DNA from: Nakamurella sp038245175
GTDB lineage: Bacteria > Actinomycetota > Actinomycetes > Mycobacteriales > Nakamurellaceae
NCBI GenBank assembly: GCA_038245175.1
Contig: JBBRSR010000011.1
Span: 1 to 64,000 of the forward strand
Length of the DNA stretch: 64,000 bases
Reading direction: 5' to 3'
Both the position numbers and the translations under genes were made by a program. Under the pieces are notes generated by a model. It was given only the letters and a program-made list of their open reading frames with translations, did not search any database and was not told the origin of the DNA. Positions 44,707 to 53,709 of this stretch are shown piece after piece (position 1 is the stretch's first letter; each line of letters opens with the position of its first letter).

Positions 44707-45614
44707 GTACGAGCACCTCACCGCAGTTCAAACTGTCCGGCGGTGTCAGTCCCTTCCATCCGATCAGCACCGGCCGACGGGTGAAGAACGTCGTCGCGTC
44801 GGTCATGGTGTCGCTGGCCTTCGGGGTCGCCCTGGTTCCGCTGCTGTGGCTGCTCTACACGGTCATCTCCCGGGGTTTCAAGGCCGTGGTGTCTGCCGGT
44901 TGGTGGACACATTCACTGCAGGGGGTGCTGCCCGAACAGTTCGCCGGCGGCATCTACCACGCGCTGTACGGCAGTCTGGTGCAGACCGGTGTGGCCGCGC
45001 TGATCGCGATTCCGCTGGGCATGATGACCGCGATCTATCTCGTCGAATACGGGCGGGGACCGTTGTCCAAGCTCGCGACATTCATGTTGGACATGTTGGC
45101 CGGTGTTCCGTCGATCGTCGCGGCGCTGTTCGTGTTCTCGATCTGGATCGTGACCTTCGGCTTCCCACAGAGCGCGTTCGCGGTGTCGCTGGCCCTGGTA
45201 TTGCTGATGCTGCCGGTGGTCACGCGTTCCACCGAGGAAATGCTTCGGCTTGTTCCCGATGACCTCCGCGAGGCCGCCTATGCATTGGGCATCCCCAAGT
45301 GGGTCACCATTCTGCGGGTGGTGCTGCCCGCGGCCCTGTCCGGGATCATCAGCGGGCTGTTGCTGTCGGTTGCCCGGGTGATGGGTGAGACCGCACCCGT
45401 GCTGGTGCTGGTCGGCTACAGCCGCTCGATCAACATGAATATTTTCGACGGCAACATGGCTTCGCTGCCGCTGTTGATCTACAGCGAGCTGGGTAACCCG
45501 CAGGCCGCCGGCCAGTCGAGAGTTTGGGGCGCTGCCCTCACCCTGATCCTGGTGATCGCGCTGCTCAATGTGATCGCGGCCGTGATCTCGCGGCTGACCG
45601 CCCCCAAGACCTGA
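44703..45614 (+). CDS. pstA: Phosphate ABC transporter permease PstA
   Basis: A 303-residue permease partner of PstC. Six hydrophobic helices and the EAA loop REAAYALGIPKWVTILRVVLP are present; VSRAVMGETAPVLVLV-like helix 5 is also recognisable. It is coupled to pstC by a 4-nt overlap. The reading frame stays open far upstream inside pstC, but the overlap and family N-terminus (MSTSTSPQFKLSGG) decide the start. Confidence 0.95.
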   Translation: MSTSTSPQFKLSGGVSPFHPISTGRRVKNVVASVMVSLAFGVALVPLLWLLYTVISRGFKAVVSAGWWTHSLQGVLPEQFAGGIYHALYGSLVQTGVAALIAIPLGMMTAIYLVEYGRGPLSKLATFMLDMLAGVPSIVAALFVFSIWIVTFGFPQSAFAVSLALVLLMLPVVTRSTEEMLRLVPDDLREAAYALGIPKWVTILRVVLPAALSGIISGLLLSVARVMGETAPVLVLVGYSRSINMNIFDGNMASLPLLIYSELGNPQAAGQSRVWGAALTLILVIALLNVIAAVISRLTAPKT

Positions 45615-45635
45615 CAATCGAGGAAAACACCCACC

Positions 45636-46412
45636 ATGGCCAAATGGCTCGATATCAAGAATCTCAACGTCTACTACGGCAAGTTCAAAGCCGTCGAAGG
45701 TGTGAATTTCCGGGTGGCACCCCGTACCGTCACCGCCCTGATCGGACCGTCGGGTTGCGGAAAGTCCACCGTTCTGCGGACCATCAACCGGATGCACGAA
45801 GTCATCCCGGGGGCCAGGGCCGAGGGTGAAATCTTGTTGGACGGGGAGAACATTTACGGTCCGGGCGTCGATCCGGTCGGTGTGCGCCGGACCATCGGGA
45901 TGGTTTTCCAGCGGCCCAACCCGTTCCCGACCATGTCGATCAGGGACAACGTGGTCGCGGGGTTGAAGCTTCAGGGCGTCAAGGGCAAGAACAAGCTCGA
46001 CGAGATCGCCGAGCGTTCTCTTCGTGGCGCCAACCTGTGGAACGAGGTCAAGGACCGCCTCGACAAGCCCGGCGGCAGCCTGTCCGGTGGTCAGCAGCAG
46101 CGCTTGTGCATCGCCAGGTCGATCGCTGTGGAACCGGCGGTCCTGTTGATGGACGAGCCCTGCTCGGCGCTGGATCCGATCTCCACCCTGGCGATCGAGG
46201 ACCTGATGACGGAACTCAAGCAGACCTACACGATCGTGATCGTCACCCACAACATGCAGCAGGCCGCCCGGGTCAGCGACCAGACCGCCTTCTTCAATCT
46301 CGCCGGGGTGGGCCAGCCCGGGCGCCTGGTCGAGATCGGTGAAACCACGAAGATCTTCTCCAACCCGACCGAGAAGGCGACCGAGGACTACATCTCCGGC
46401 CGATTCGGCTGA
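45636..46412 (+). CDS. pstB: Phosphate ABC transporter ATPase PstB
   Basis: A 258-residue ATPase driving phosphate import. Walker A GPSGCGKSTVLR, Q-loop QRPNPFPTMSI, signature LSGGQQQRLCIAR, Walker B LLMDEPCSALDP and H-loop VIVTHNMQQA are all intact. 21 nt after pstA; corresponds in order to PhoT (Rv0820). Confidence 0.97.
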   Translation: MAKWLDIKNLNVYYGKFKAVEGVNFRVAPRTVTALIGPSGCGKSTVLRTINRMHEVIPGARAEGEILLDGENIYGPGVDPVGVRRTIGMVFQRPNPFPTMSIRDNVVAGLKLQGVKGKNKLDEIAERSLRGANLWNEVKDRLDKPGGSLSGGQQQRLCIARSIAVEPAVLLMDEPCSALDPISTLAIEDLMTELKQTYTIVIVTHNMQQAARVSDQTAFFNLAGVGQPGRLVEIGETTKIFSNPTEKATEDYISGRFG

Positions 46413-46467
46413 GCATTCGAGGTGGCCGTACCGGCAAACGGTTCGGTCCAACGGGGGGGAGGTAGGG

Positions 46468-46827
46468 GTGACCGCAGACAGTTACATCCCGCTGTCGACG
46501 GATCCCGGCCGGGCCGACGACGACATCCTCGTCGCCGGGCCGATCCAGGTCGACCGTCGGCGCTATGAGGTGCGGCTCGGCGGGCGAGAGGTTCGGCTGA
46601 CCGCCCGCGAGTTCGAGTTGCTGGTTTTCCTCATCCGTCAGCGCGGGCTGGTGGCCGGCGCCGACGAAATCAGCGATGCCGTCTGGCATGGCCCGACCAG
46701 CACCAACACGGTCACCGTCCATATCAATCGGCTCCGCACCAAGCTCGGTGACGACCCGCACCACGGCGTGATGATTCGCACCGTCCGCGGCGTCGGCTAT
46801 CGGTTGGCGCCGTCGTTGTGCGAATAG
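46468..46827 (+). CDS. Receiver-less winged-helix regulator (OmpR-type DNA-binding domain)
   Basis: A 119-residue protein that is only an OmpR/PhoB-type winged helix: LTAREFELLVFLIRQRG, VTVHINRLRTKLGD and IRTVRGVGYRL. There is no receiver domain and none is encoded just upstream. GTG at 46468 is preceded by GGGGGAGG. Located between pstB and phoU, it is likely part of phosphate control and could compete at or assist PHO-box sites; the target is not shown by sequence. Confidence 0.82.
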   Translation: MTADSYIPLSTDPGRADDDILVAGPIQVDRRRYEVRLGGREVRLTAREFELLVFLIRQRGLVAGADEISDAVWHGPTSTNTVTVHINRLRTKLGDDPHHGVMIRTVRGVGYRLAPSLCE

Positions 46828-46888
46828 CGCGTATTCAGCGGCCCGCGGCGGCGACCGCTCTGAACTGCGGTAACGAGGAGAACTCACC

Positions 46889-47554
46889 ATGAGGCAGACG
46901 TACCACATCCGCCTCGACGCACTCGGCGAACAGGGCGCCCGGATGTGCAGCCTGGCCGGGCGGGCCCTGCAGGACGCCACCGAGGCACTCTTGCAGGCCA
47001 ATCTCTACCTGGCCGAGCAGGTGATCGGCTGCGACGCCCAACTCGACGCGATGCGATCCGATGCGGAGGGCGTCGCGCTCGAGCTCTTGACATTGCAGTC
47101 ACCGGTCGCCTCCGATCTTCGGGTGTTGGTCTCCGCCCTGTGGATCGTGTCCGACCTGCAGCGGATGGGTGAGTTGGCCATTCACGTTGCCAAGGTGGCG
47201 CGCCGCCGCTATCCGGCGATGGCCGTGCCCATTCCCATCCGACCGCTGATCAGGCAGATGGGTGTGGTCGGCGGGGAACTGGCCGAATCCGCCGAGCAGG
47301 TCCTGCGCTGGCGAGACGTGGACCTCGCGCACTCGTTGGCCAGGCAGGATGACGCCATGGACGAACTGCAGGACAAGGTGCTCGATGCCGTCCACTCGCC
47401 GTCCTGGGCCGCCGGGGTTGAATCGGCTGTCGACGCGGCGATGTTGAGCCGCTTCTATGAGCGATTCGGAGATCACGCCGTGGCCGTGTCCCGCCGGGTG
47501 ATTTTTCTCGTCACAGGGGAAAATCAAGGCGGCGACACCACGTTCGCCGAATAG
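46889..47554 (+). CDS. phoU: Phosphate signalling protein PhoU
   Basis: A 221-residue all-helical PhoU protein with two three-helix bundles. MRQTYHIRLDALGEQGARM, QVIGCDAQLDAMR and DLRVLVSALWIVSDLQRMGE (first E/D-rich metal site) and FYERFGDHAVAVSRRVIFL (second) are typical. PhoU represses the Pho response when phosphate is plentiful via PstB and the sensor kinase. In the mycobacterial order this is PhoY2, there on the opposite strand. Confidence 0.95.
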   Translation: MRQTYHIRLDALGEQGARMCSLAGRALQDATEALLQANLYLAEQVIGCDAQLDAMRSDAEGVALELLTLQSPVASDLRVLVSALWIVSDLQRMGELAIHVAKVARRRYPAMAVPIPIRPLIRQMGVVGGELAESAEQVLRWRDVDLAHSLARQDDAMDELQDKVLDAVHSPSWAAGVESAVDAAMLSRFYERFGDHAVAVSRRVIFLVTGENQGGDTTFAE

Positions 47555-47617
47555 CCAGCAGATTCCCCGATCGCACTTCCCGATCCGACGCAGCCGCCCG
47601 CACAACTGGAGCCAGCT

Positions 47618-48337
47618 ATGAATGCCACACCGACGTGGGACGACTTGAGCCCGGGCGACGCTCTGGCCATCCACAACGCCGCCGACCGTCTCGTCGAGGA
47701 GTTCGGCGCGATCATCGGGAAAGCCACCATCGAGCTGTTCCTGCGGACCTCGTACGAGCAGTTCGCGGCGCATGCCACGTTGACCCATTTCCTGCCCCTG
47801 ATGTCCGAGCGTTACACCCGGCAACATCTACAGGCCTTGGCCAAAGTCCAGGGCAGTCACGGTCATGGGCAACCGATCGTGCTGTTCCTGGACGTCCACA
47901 ATTCCTACCGGTCGCAGTTGGCCATGGGCTGGTTCAACCACCTGGCACCGGGTCGGGCGGTTGCCTGGTCGGGCGGTTCGGAGCCGGCGACCGAGATCGA
48001 CCCAGCCGCAATAGCGGCGATGGCAGAGATCGGCATCGACATTACCGCCGAGTTCCCCAAACCATGGACCGACGAGATCGTGCAGGCCGCCGACATCATC
48101 ATCACCATGGCTGGGCCGCAGCCGACGTTCAACGGAAAGCGGCACGAAGAGTGGGACATCGCGGAACCCGCTGGGGTGCCGGACGCGGCGAGGTCGATCC
48201 GTGACGAGTTGGCGGGCAGGGTTCGGGCGCTGTTGGCCGAACTGGGCCTGAGCCCGCGGGACCCGATTGCGCAAACCGTCGGTCAGCATGCCCTCGGCCG
48301 GCAAACTGCGGATCGGCCGACCTCGGTTCAAGGGTGA
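47618..48337 (+). CDS. Cys-less LMW-phosphatase/arsenate-reductase-like pseudoenzyme
   Basis: A 239-residue protein. Residues 14-80 form a helical dimerisation-like region (FGAIIGKATIELFLRTSYEQ) as found in fused ArsC/phosphatase proteins. The second part is a low-molecular-weight phosphatase fold: VLFLDVHNSYRSQLAMGWF, where active members have CxxxxxR; here D92 replaces the catalytic Cys while R98 remains. The downstream Cys-containing loop of active homologues reads ITMAGPQPTFNGKRHEEWD, without Cys. The whole protein has no cysteine, so thiol chemistry is impossible. It follows phoU by 63 nt, suggesting a phosphate-linked sensor or scaffold role (inference). Confidence 0.8.
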   Translation: MNATPTWDDLSPGDALAIHNAADRLVEEFGAIIGKATIELFLRTSYEQFAAHATLTHFLPLMSERYTRQHLQALAKVQGSHGHGQPIVLFLDVHNSYRSQLAMGWFNHLAPGRAVAWSGGSEPATEIDPAAIAAMAEIGIDITAEFPKPWTDEIVQAADIIITMAGPQPTFNGKRHEEWDIAEPAGVPDAARSIRDELAGRVRALLAELGLSPRDPIAQTVGQHALGRQTADRPTSVQG

Positions 48338-48451
48338 CTGCCGGTCGATTGGCCAGACCTCGGTCTGGGCGGCGAGCAACTGCTCGATCTCGTAGTCCCC
48401 GCCGTCGCCGTCGACTACTGCATGGACTACTACTGGGAACAGGCCGAGTGA
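48338..48451 (+). other. Open same-frame segment after the pseudo-phosphatase stop
   Basis: Directly after the TGA at 48335-48337 the same frame stays open for 37 codons to a TGA at 48449: it includes VDWPDLGLGGEQLLDLVVPA and VAVDYCMDYYWEQAE. Codon third positions are strongly G/C as in real genes here. There is no ATG or GTG at its beginning (the first codon is CTG; an internal ATG is late). It may be a gene remnant or a read-through extension. No family recognised. Confidence 0.3.
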
Positions 48452-48469
48452 CGACACTAGGAGATCACG

Positions 48470-49618
48470 ATGACCCAGACAGTCAGAACCGTCATCAGCC
48501 CCGGACGCTACGTCCAGGGCAAGGGAGCCATCCACCAGCTCGGCGACTTTCTCAAACAGCTCGGATCGACCCCGTTGATGGTGGCCGACGATCTGGTCTG
48601 GGGTTTTGTCGGTCATGACGTCGAGGCGTCCCTGACCAGGGCCGGCCTGCCGACGCGGCGGGAGAAGTTCAACGGCATTCCCACCGCCGGCGAGGTCGAT
48701 CGTCTGGTCGGGGTCATCCAGCAGACCAACTCCGACGTCGCGGTGGCGGTGGGCGGCGGCAGCACCATCGACGCCGTCAAAGCCGCCGGATTCCTGGCGG
48801 GTGTCCGTTGGGCGAACTGCCCGACCGTGGCCTCCACCGACGCGCCGTGCAGCGCGCTGTCCGTCATCTACACCGAGGAGGGCGAATTCGCCGAATACCG
48901 ATTCTTTCCGCGCAACCCAGATCTCGTGCTGGTGGACTCGCAGATCGTGGCCAACGCGCCGGTTTCGCTGCTGATCGCCGGGGTCGGCGACGCCTTGGCG
49001 ACCTGGCTGGAGGCCAGGGCGACGTCCCGGTCGAACTCCAACACGATGGCCGGCGGACTACCCACCCTGACCGGCACCGCGCTCGCCAAGTTGAGCTGGG
49101 ATGTGTTGTGGGAGAACGCCTTACCCGCGATCGACGCGGTCAGGGACCATCAGGTGACGCCCGCGGTCGAGAAGGTCATCGAGGCCAATACGCTGCTGTC
49201 CGGCCTCGGGTTCGAGTCGGGCGGCCTGGCCGCGGCGCACGCCATCCACAACGGGCTGACTGCGGTGGCCGCCACCCACGGCCTGGCGCACGGGCAGAAG
49301 GTGAACATCGGTTCGTTGACCCAACTCATCATGGAAGGAGCGCCGACCAGCGACATTCGCGACTTCATCGAGTTCACCACTCGGGTCGGCCTACCGACGA
49401 CGCTCACCGAGGTCGGCCTGCGGGCCGATGACGCGGAGTCACTCAAGAAGATCGCTGATGCGGCAACGGTTCCCGGTGAGACGATCCACTCGATGCCCTT
49501 CGAGGTGCGCAGCGAAGACGTCGCCAGCGCATTGGCCACGCTCGAACGTTTCGCGGTCACCGTCCGGACCGACGCGAAGCTGCCGATGCCGGTGCCCTAC
49601 GTGGCCGCCCATCACTGA
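48470..49618 (+). CDS. gldA: Glycerol dehydrogenase-like (iron-containing alcohol dehydrogenase family)
   Basis: A 382-residue member of the GldA branch of the iron-containing alcohol dehydrogenase superfamily. NAD loop AVGGGSTIDAVKAAG, and the metal ligands are likely Asp in GVGDALATW, His in AAHAIHNGL and His in LAHGQKVN. VASTDAPCSALSV is typical of glycerol dehydrogenases, which oxidise glycerol to dihydroxyacetone. ATG start with AGGAG upstream (CTAGGAGATC). Related glycerol-1-phosphate dehydrogenases are less likely. Confidence 0.82.
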   Translation: MTQTVRTVISPGRYVQGKGAIHQLGDFLKQLGSTPLMVADDLVWGFVGHDVEASLTRAGLPTRREKFNGIPTAGEVDRLVGVIQQTNSDVAVAVGGGSTIDAVKAAGFLAGVRWANCPTVASTDAPCSALSVIYTEEGEFAEYRFFPRNPDLVLVDSQIVANAPVSLLIAGVGDALATWLEARATSRSNSNTMAGGLPTLTGTALAKLSWDVLWENALPAIDAVRDHQVTPAVEKVIEANTLLSGLGFESGGLAAAHAIHNGLTAVAATHGLAHGQKVNIGSLTQLIMEGAPTSDIRDFIEFTTRVGLPTTLTEVGLRADDAESLKKIADAATVPGETIHSMPFEVRSEDVASALATLERFAVTVRTDAKLPMPVPYVAAHH

Positions 49619-49620
49619 CG

Positions 49621-49638
49621 GGCCCGGGACGACGGGCC
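49621..49638 (+). terminator. Stem-loop after gldA-like gene
   Basis: GGCCCG / CGGGCC 6-bp stem with a GGACGA loop starting 3 nt after the stop codon; no T-tract. The remaining gap to 49776 shows no gene. Confidence 0.4.
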
Positions 49639-49776
49639 GGGCCGGCGGCGAGTCGGCCGACCGACCCCGCCGGGGGACAACTGCTGTTCAACCAATCGAA
49701 CCCGTCTCGTCGTAGGCTCAGCGTTCGGTGGCATTCGGCCGGTGTCCAGCGCGCCTGCACCGGCAGGTGCGCCGAT

Positions 49777-52700
49777 TTGGCACAGACTTCGGAAGTGAGC
49801 ACAATCGCGTTGGCAGGTCAGATCGCCCCAGAGTTGAATCGCGGCGGCCATGCCCCCGATCAGCGGACGCTGGTCGACATCCTCATTGATTCCGCCACCA
49901 GGTATCCGGAGGCCGTCGCGCTGGACGACGGCACCAACGAACTGAGCTATGCCGAGTTGTTGGCCGCGGTGGACAAGAGCGCCGACCGGCTGCGCGAACT
50001 GGGCATCGGCCGCGGCGATCGGGTCGGCATCCGCATCCCGTCGGGCACCGCCGAACTGTATGTCTGGATCCTGGCCAGCCTGACCGCCGGGACCGCCTAC
50101 GTGCCCGTCGACTTCGAGGACCCGGACGAGCGGGCCGCGCTGGTCTTCGGCGAGGCCCACGTCGCTGCCGTCATCGGCGCCGATTCGGCCATCGAACTGC
50201 GCGGGCCGGTGTGGGAAAAGAGGTCCGACGACGCGGTGCCCGCTCCGCGGCCCACCCCCGCGGACGACGCCTGGATCATCTTCACCTCCGGATCGACCGG
50301 CACGCCGAAGGGCGTCGCGGTGACCCATCGGTCCGCTGCCGCCTTCGTCGACGCCGAAGCGCGGATGTTCCTGCAGAAACCGGAAACAGACCCGCTCGGC
50401 CCCGAGGATCGGGTGCTGGCCGGCCTGTCGGTCGCCTTCGATGCCTCCTGTGAGGAGATGTGGTTGGCCTGGCGGCACGGCGCGGCGCTGGTCCCGGCCC
50501 CCCGATCCCTGGTCCGGACGGGCGTCGACCTCGGTCCATGGCTGGTGGCCCAGAACATCACCGTGGTCTCGACGGTGCCGACGCTGGCCGCACTCTGGCC
50601 GCCGCACGCGCTGGATGCGGTGCGGCTGCTGATCTTCGGTGGCGAGGCCTGTCCGCCGGAGCTCGCGGAACGGCTGGTCCGCGCCGACCGGGAGGTCTGG
50701 AACACCTACGGCCCGACCGAGGCCACCGTGGTGGCCTGCGGCGCCGAGCTGACCGGGCAGGCCCCGGTCCGGATCGGCCTCCCGCTGGACGGCTGGGACC
50801 TCGCGGTGGTGGACGCGGCGGGCAATCAGGTTCGGTCCGGCGAGTCCGGCGAGCTGATCATCGGCGGCGTCGGGCTGGCACGATATCTGGACCCGGCCAA
50901 GGACGCCGAGAAGTACGCGCCGATGCCCGAACTGGGCTGGGCGCGGGCCTACCGCAGCGGTGATCTGGTGCGCTACGAGCCGGCCGGGCTGGTCTTCCTG
51001 GGCCGGGCCGATGAACAGATCAAATTCGGAGGCCGGCGGATCGAACTCGGCGAGATCGACGCCGCCATCCTGTCGCTGCCGGGGGTGTCCGGCGCGGCCG
51101 CCGCGATTCGCACAACCGTCGCCGGAAACCAGATCCTGGTCGGCTATGTGGTAATCGATCCCGGCGTCGACTTCGTGCTGGCCGACGCGGTGGGCGCGCT
51201 GCGCACCATGCTCCCGGCGACCATGGTGCCCATGCTCGCCATCGTCGACACCCTGCCCACCCGAACCTCGGGCAAGGTCGATCGCGACTCGCTGCCCTGG
51301 CCGTTGACCAGCGCGATGGACGAGCCGGAACTGGATGCCGATCTCAGCCCCACCGCGGCCTGGGTGGCCCAGCAGTGGCGAAACATTCTGGGCGCAGCGG
51401 TGTCTGGCGCGGACGACGACTTCTTCGTGCACGGCGGCGGCAGCCTGACCGCCGCCCGGGTGGTATCGGTACTGCGCGAGCGATTCCCCGAGGTGACGGT
51501 GGCCGACGTGTACGCCAAGCCGCGCCTGGGCGCGCTGGCCGAAGCGTTGGATGCGATGGTGCCGGCGATGGCGGCCACCGTGCGGGTCGTCCGCCCGACG
51601 CCACTGCGCGCGCAGATCATCCAGACCGCGCTGACCGTTCCGCTGGCCGTCATCACCGGGGTGCGGTGGCTGACCTGGCTGTTGCTGCTGAACAACGTGC
51701 TCGGTCTGTTCGGCACCTTCGGGTGGGCGCCGACGGTTTCCTGGTGGTGGCTGCTGCTGGTGGTGGTGATCTTCATCAGCCCGCCGGGCGTGATCGGCGT
51801 AACCGTGCTGGGCGTCCGGGTACTGCTGCGGGGGGTGCGCCCTGGCGTGTACCCGCGCGGCGGGTCGGCGCACCTGCGGATCTGGACCGCCGAGCGGCTG
51901 GCCCGCGCGATGTCGGCGAACAGCCTGGCCGGTGCGCCCTGGGTCGGTTACTACGCCAGGGGACTGGGGGTCAAGGTCGGCCCGAACACCGACCTGCACT
52001 CGCTGCCGCCGATCACCGGAATGCTCAGGCTGGGCGCCGGCTGCTCGATCAGCAGCGAAGTCGACCTGAACGGCTACTGGCTCGACGGGGACCAGTTGCA
52101 CGTCGGAATGATCGTCGTCGGCCCCGGAGCCACGGTCGGCTCCCGCAGCACCTTGTCACCCGGTGCGGTCATCGGCGCGAATGCCCAGGTGTCAGCCGGT
52201 TCGGCCGTCTCCGGAAGCATCCCGCCGTCGGAGCGCTGGGCCGGATCGCCGGCGGTCCGGATCGGTAAGGCCAAGCGACTGTGGCCTGCCGAGCGGCCGC
52301 CGTTCGGCCGGGCCTGGGTGGTCGTCTACGGACTGGGTGCCATCCTGCTGGCCGCCCTGCCGTTGATCGCCGCGTTGCCGGGACTCGCTCTGCTGGGCTG
52401 GTGGACCTCCGGTGCGCGGACTCTCGGCGAGGTCAGCCGCACCGCGTTCCTCGCGGTACCGGTGTTCACTGTGCTGACCCTGGCGGTGTTCATCGCGTTG
52501 ACGGCCTTGTGCGTGCGATTGCTCGGCGTCGGGCTGACCGAGGGATTTCACCCGCTCCGCAGCCGGATCGGATTCCAGGTCTGGGCCACCGAGAAGCTGA
52601 TGGATGCCGCCCGCACGATCGCCTATCCGCTGTATGCGAGCATGCTGACCCCGGTTTGGTTGCGAGTGCTCGGCGCCAAGGTCGGGCGCGGGGTCGAGGC

Positions 52701-53709
52701 GTCGACGGTGATCATGTTGCCGAAGATGACAACCGTCGGCAGCGGCGCGTTCCTGGCCGACGACACGATGATCGGCTCCTACGAACTGGGCGGTGGCTGG
52801 CTGCGGATCGAGCGGTCCAAGGTCGGCAAGCGAGCATTCCTGGGAAATTCGGGGATGGCGGCGCCCGGCCGCCGGGTGCCGAAAAATGGCTTGGTCGCGG
52901 TCCTTTCCGCCGCGCCGGCGAACGCCAAGGCGGGTACATCCTGGCTGGGCAGTCCGCCGGTCGAGCTACGGCGCAACGTGTCGACGGGCGATTCGGTCCG
53001 CACCTACGATCCGCCGCTGCGGCTGAAGGTGGCACGCGGCCTGGTCGAGATTTGCCGGCTGATACCGGTGATGCTGACGGTCGCGATCGCGCTCGGCACC
53101 CTGCTCACCCTCGAGTGGCTGATCCGCGAATACGGATTGATCGCGGCCGGTCTGCTGTCCGGAGTGCTGCTGCTGATCGGCGGCGCCCTGGCCGGTCTGA
53201 TCTCGGTGGTGGCCAAGTGGGCGCTGGTCGGCCGGCTCCGGGTCGTCGAGCATCCGCTGTGGAGTTCATTCGTCTGGCGCAACGAACTGGCCGACACGTT
53301 CATCGAGATGATCGCCGTCCCCTGGCTGGTCGATGCGGTCCCCGGCACACCCGTGCTGAACATGTGGCTGCGCGCGCTCGGCTCCAAGATCGGCCGCGGC
53401 GTGTGGCTGGAAACGTACTGGCTGCCGGAGGCGGACCTGGTCACCGTCGGCGATGGGGCCACGGTCAACCGCGGGTGCGTGCTCCAGACACACCTGTTCC
53501 ATGATCGGATCATGAGCATGGACACCGTCACCCTCGCCGCCGGGGCCACCATGGGACCGCAGGGCGTGATCCTGCCCGCCGCCCGGATCGGCGAGAACGC
53601 GACGGTCGGTCCGGCGTCGCTGGTGATGCGCGGCGAGGCCGTTCCGGCGGGAAGTCGATGGATCGGCAACCCGATCGCCTCGTGGGCGTTGCCGAAACCG
53701 ATGCCGTGA
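49777..53709 (+). CDS. Pls/PosA-type NRPS-like membrane protein
   Basis: A 1310-residue protein with an adenylation domain (residues about 20-510; IIFTSGSTGTPKGVAVTH, GRADEQIKFGGRRIELGEID), a carrier domain with Ser556 in HGGGSLTAARV, and a C-terminal NRPS-terminal region of six or so membrane helices alternating with left-handed beta-helix (hexapeptide-repeat) segments near 750-830, 975-1040 and 1220-1300. This is the layout of Pls/PosA proteins such as poly-epsilon-lysine synthetase, which join amino acids without condensation domains. The product is not predictable here. Start TTG 49777; GTG 49795 is an alternative with GGAA closer. Confidence 0.82.
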   Translation: MAQTSEVSTIALAGQIAPELNRGGHAPDQRTLVDILIDSATRYPEAVALDDGTNELSYAELLAAVDKSADRLRELGIGRGDRVGIRIPSGTAELYVWILASLTAGTAYVPVDFEDPDERAALVFGEAHVAAVIGADSAIELRGPVWEKRSDDAVPAPRPTPADDAWIIFTSGSTGTPKGVAVTHRSAAAFVDAEARMFLQKPETDPLGPEDRVLAGLSVAFDASCEEMWLAWRHGAALVPAPRSLVRTGVDLGPWLVAQNITVVSTVPTLAALWPPHALDAVRLLIFGGEACPPELAERLVRADREVWNTYGPTEATVVACGAELTGQAPVRIGLPLDGWDLAVVDAAGNQVRSGESGELIIGGVGLARYLDPAKDAEKYAPMPELGWARAYRSGDLVRYEPAGLVFLGRADEQIKFGGRRIELGEIDAAILSLPGVSGAAAAIRTTVAGNQILVGYVVIDPGVDFVLADAVGALRTMLPATMVPMLAIVDTLPTRTSGKVDRDSLPWPLTSAMDEPELDADLSPTAAWVAQQWRNILGAAVSGADDDFFVHGGGSLTAARVVSVLRERFPEVTVADVYAKPRLGALAEALDAMVPAMAATVRVVRPTPLRAQIIQTALTVPLAVITGVRWLTWLLLLNNVLGLFGTFGWAPTVSWWWLLLVVVIFISPPGVIGVTVLGVRVLLRGVRPGVYPRGGSAHLRIWTAERLARAMSANSLAGAPWVGYYARGLGVKVGPNTDLHSLPPITGMLRLGAGCSISSEVDLNGYWLDGDQLHVGMIVVGPGATVGSRSTLSPGAVIGANAQVSAGSAVSGSIPPSERWAGSPAVRIGKAKRLWPAERPPFGRAWVVVYGLGAILLAALPLIAALPGLALLGWWTSGARTLGEVSRTAFLAVPVFTVLTLAVFIALTALCVRLLGVGLTEGFHPLRSRIGFQVWATEKLMDAARTIAYPLYASMLTPVWLRVLGAKVGRGVEASTVIMLPKMTTVGSGAFLADDTMIGSYELGGGWLRIERSKVGKRAFLGNSGMAAPGRRVPKNGLVAVLSAAPANAKAGTSWLGSPPVELRRNVSTGDSVRTYDPPLRLKVARGLVEICRLIPVMLTVAIALGTLLTLEWLIREYGLIAAGLLSGVLLLIGGALAGLISVVAKWALVGRLRVVEHPLWSSFVWRNELADTFIEMIAVPWLVDAVPGTPVLNMWLRALGSKIGRGVWLETYWLPEADLVTVGDGATVNRGCVLQTHLFHDRIMSMDTVTLAAGATMGPQGVILPAARIGENATVGPASLVMRGEAVPAGSRWIGNPIASWALPKPMP

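Noticed and set aside
44913..46451. 512-codon open frame opposite pstA-pstB
   Set aside because: Shadow frame across two well-supported genes.
49612..52101. 829-codon open frame on the minus strand opposite the NRPS-like gene
   Set aside because: Composition (Gly/Arg/Gln/His-rich) and lack of motifs mark it as a shadow of the adenylation domain.
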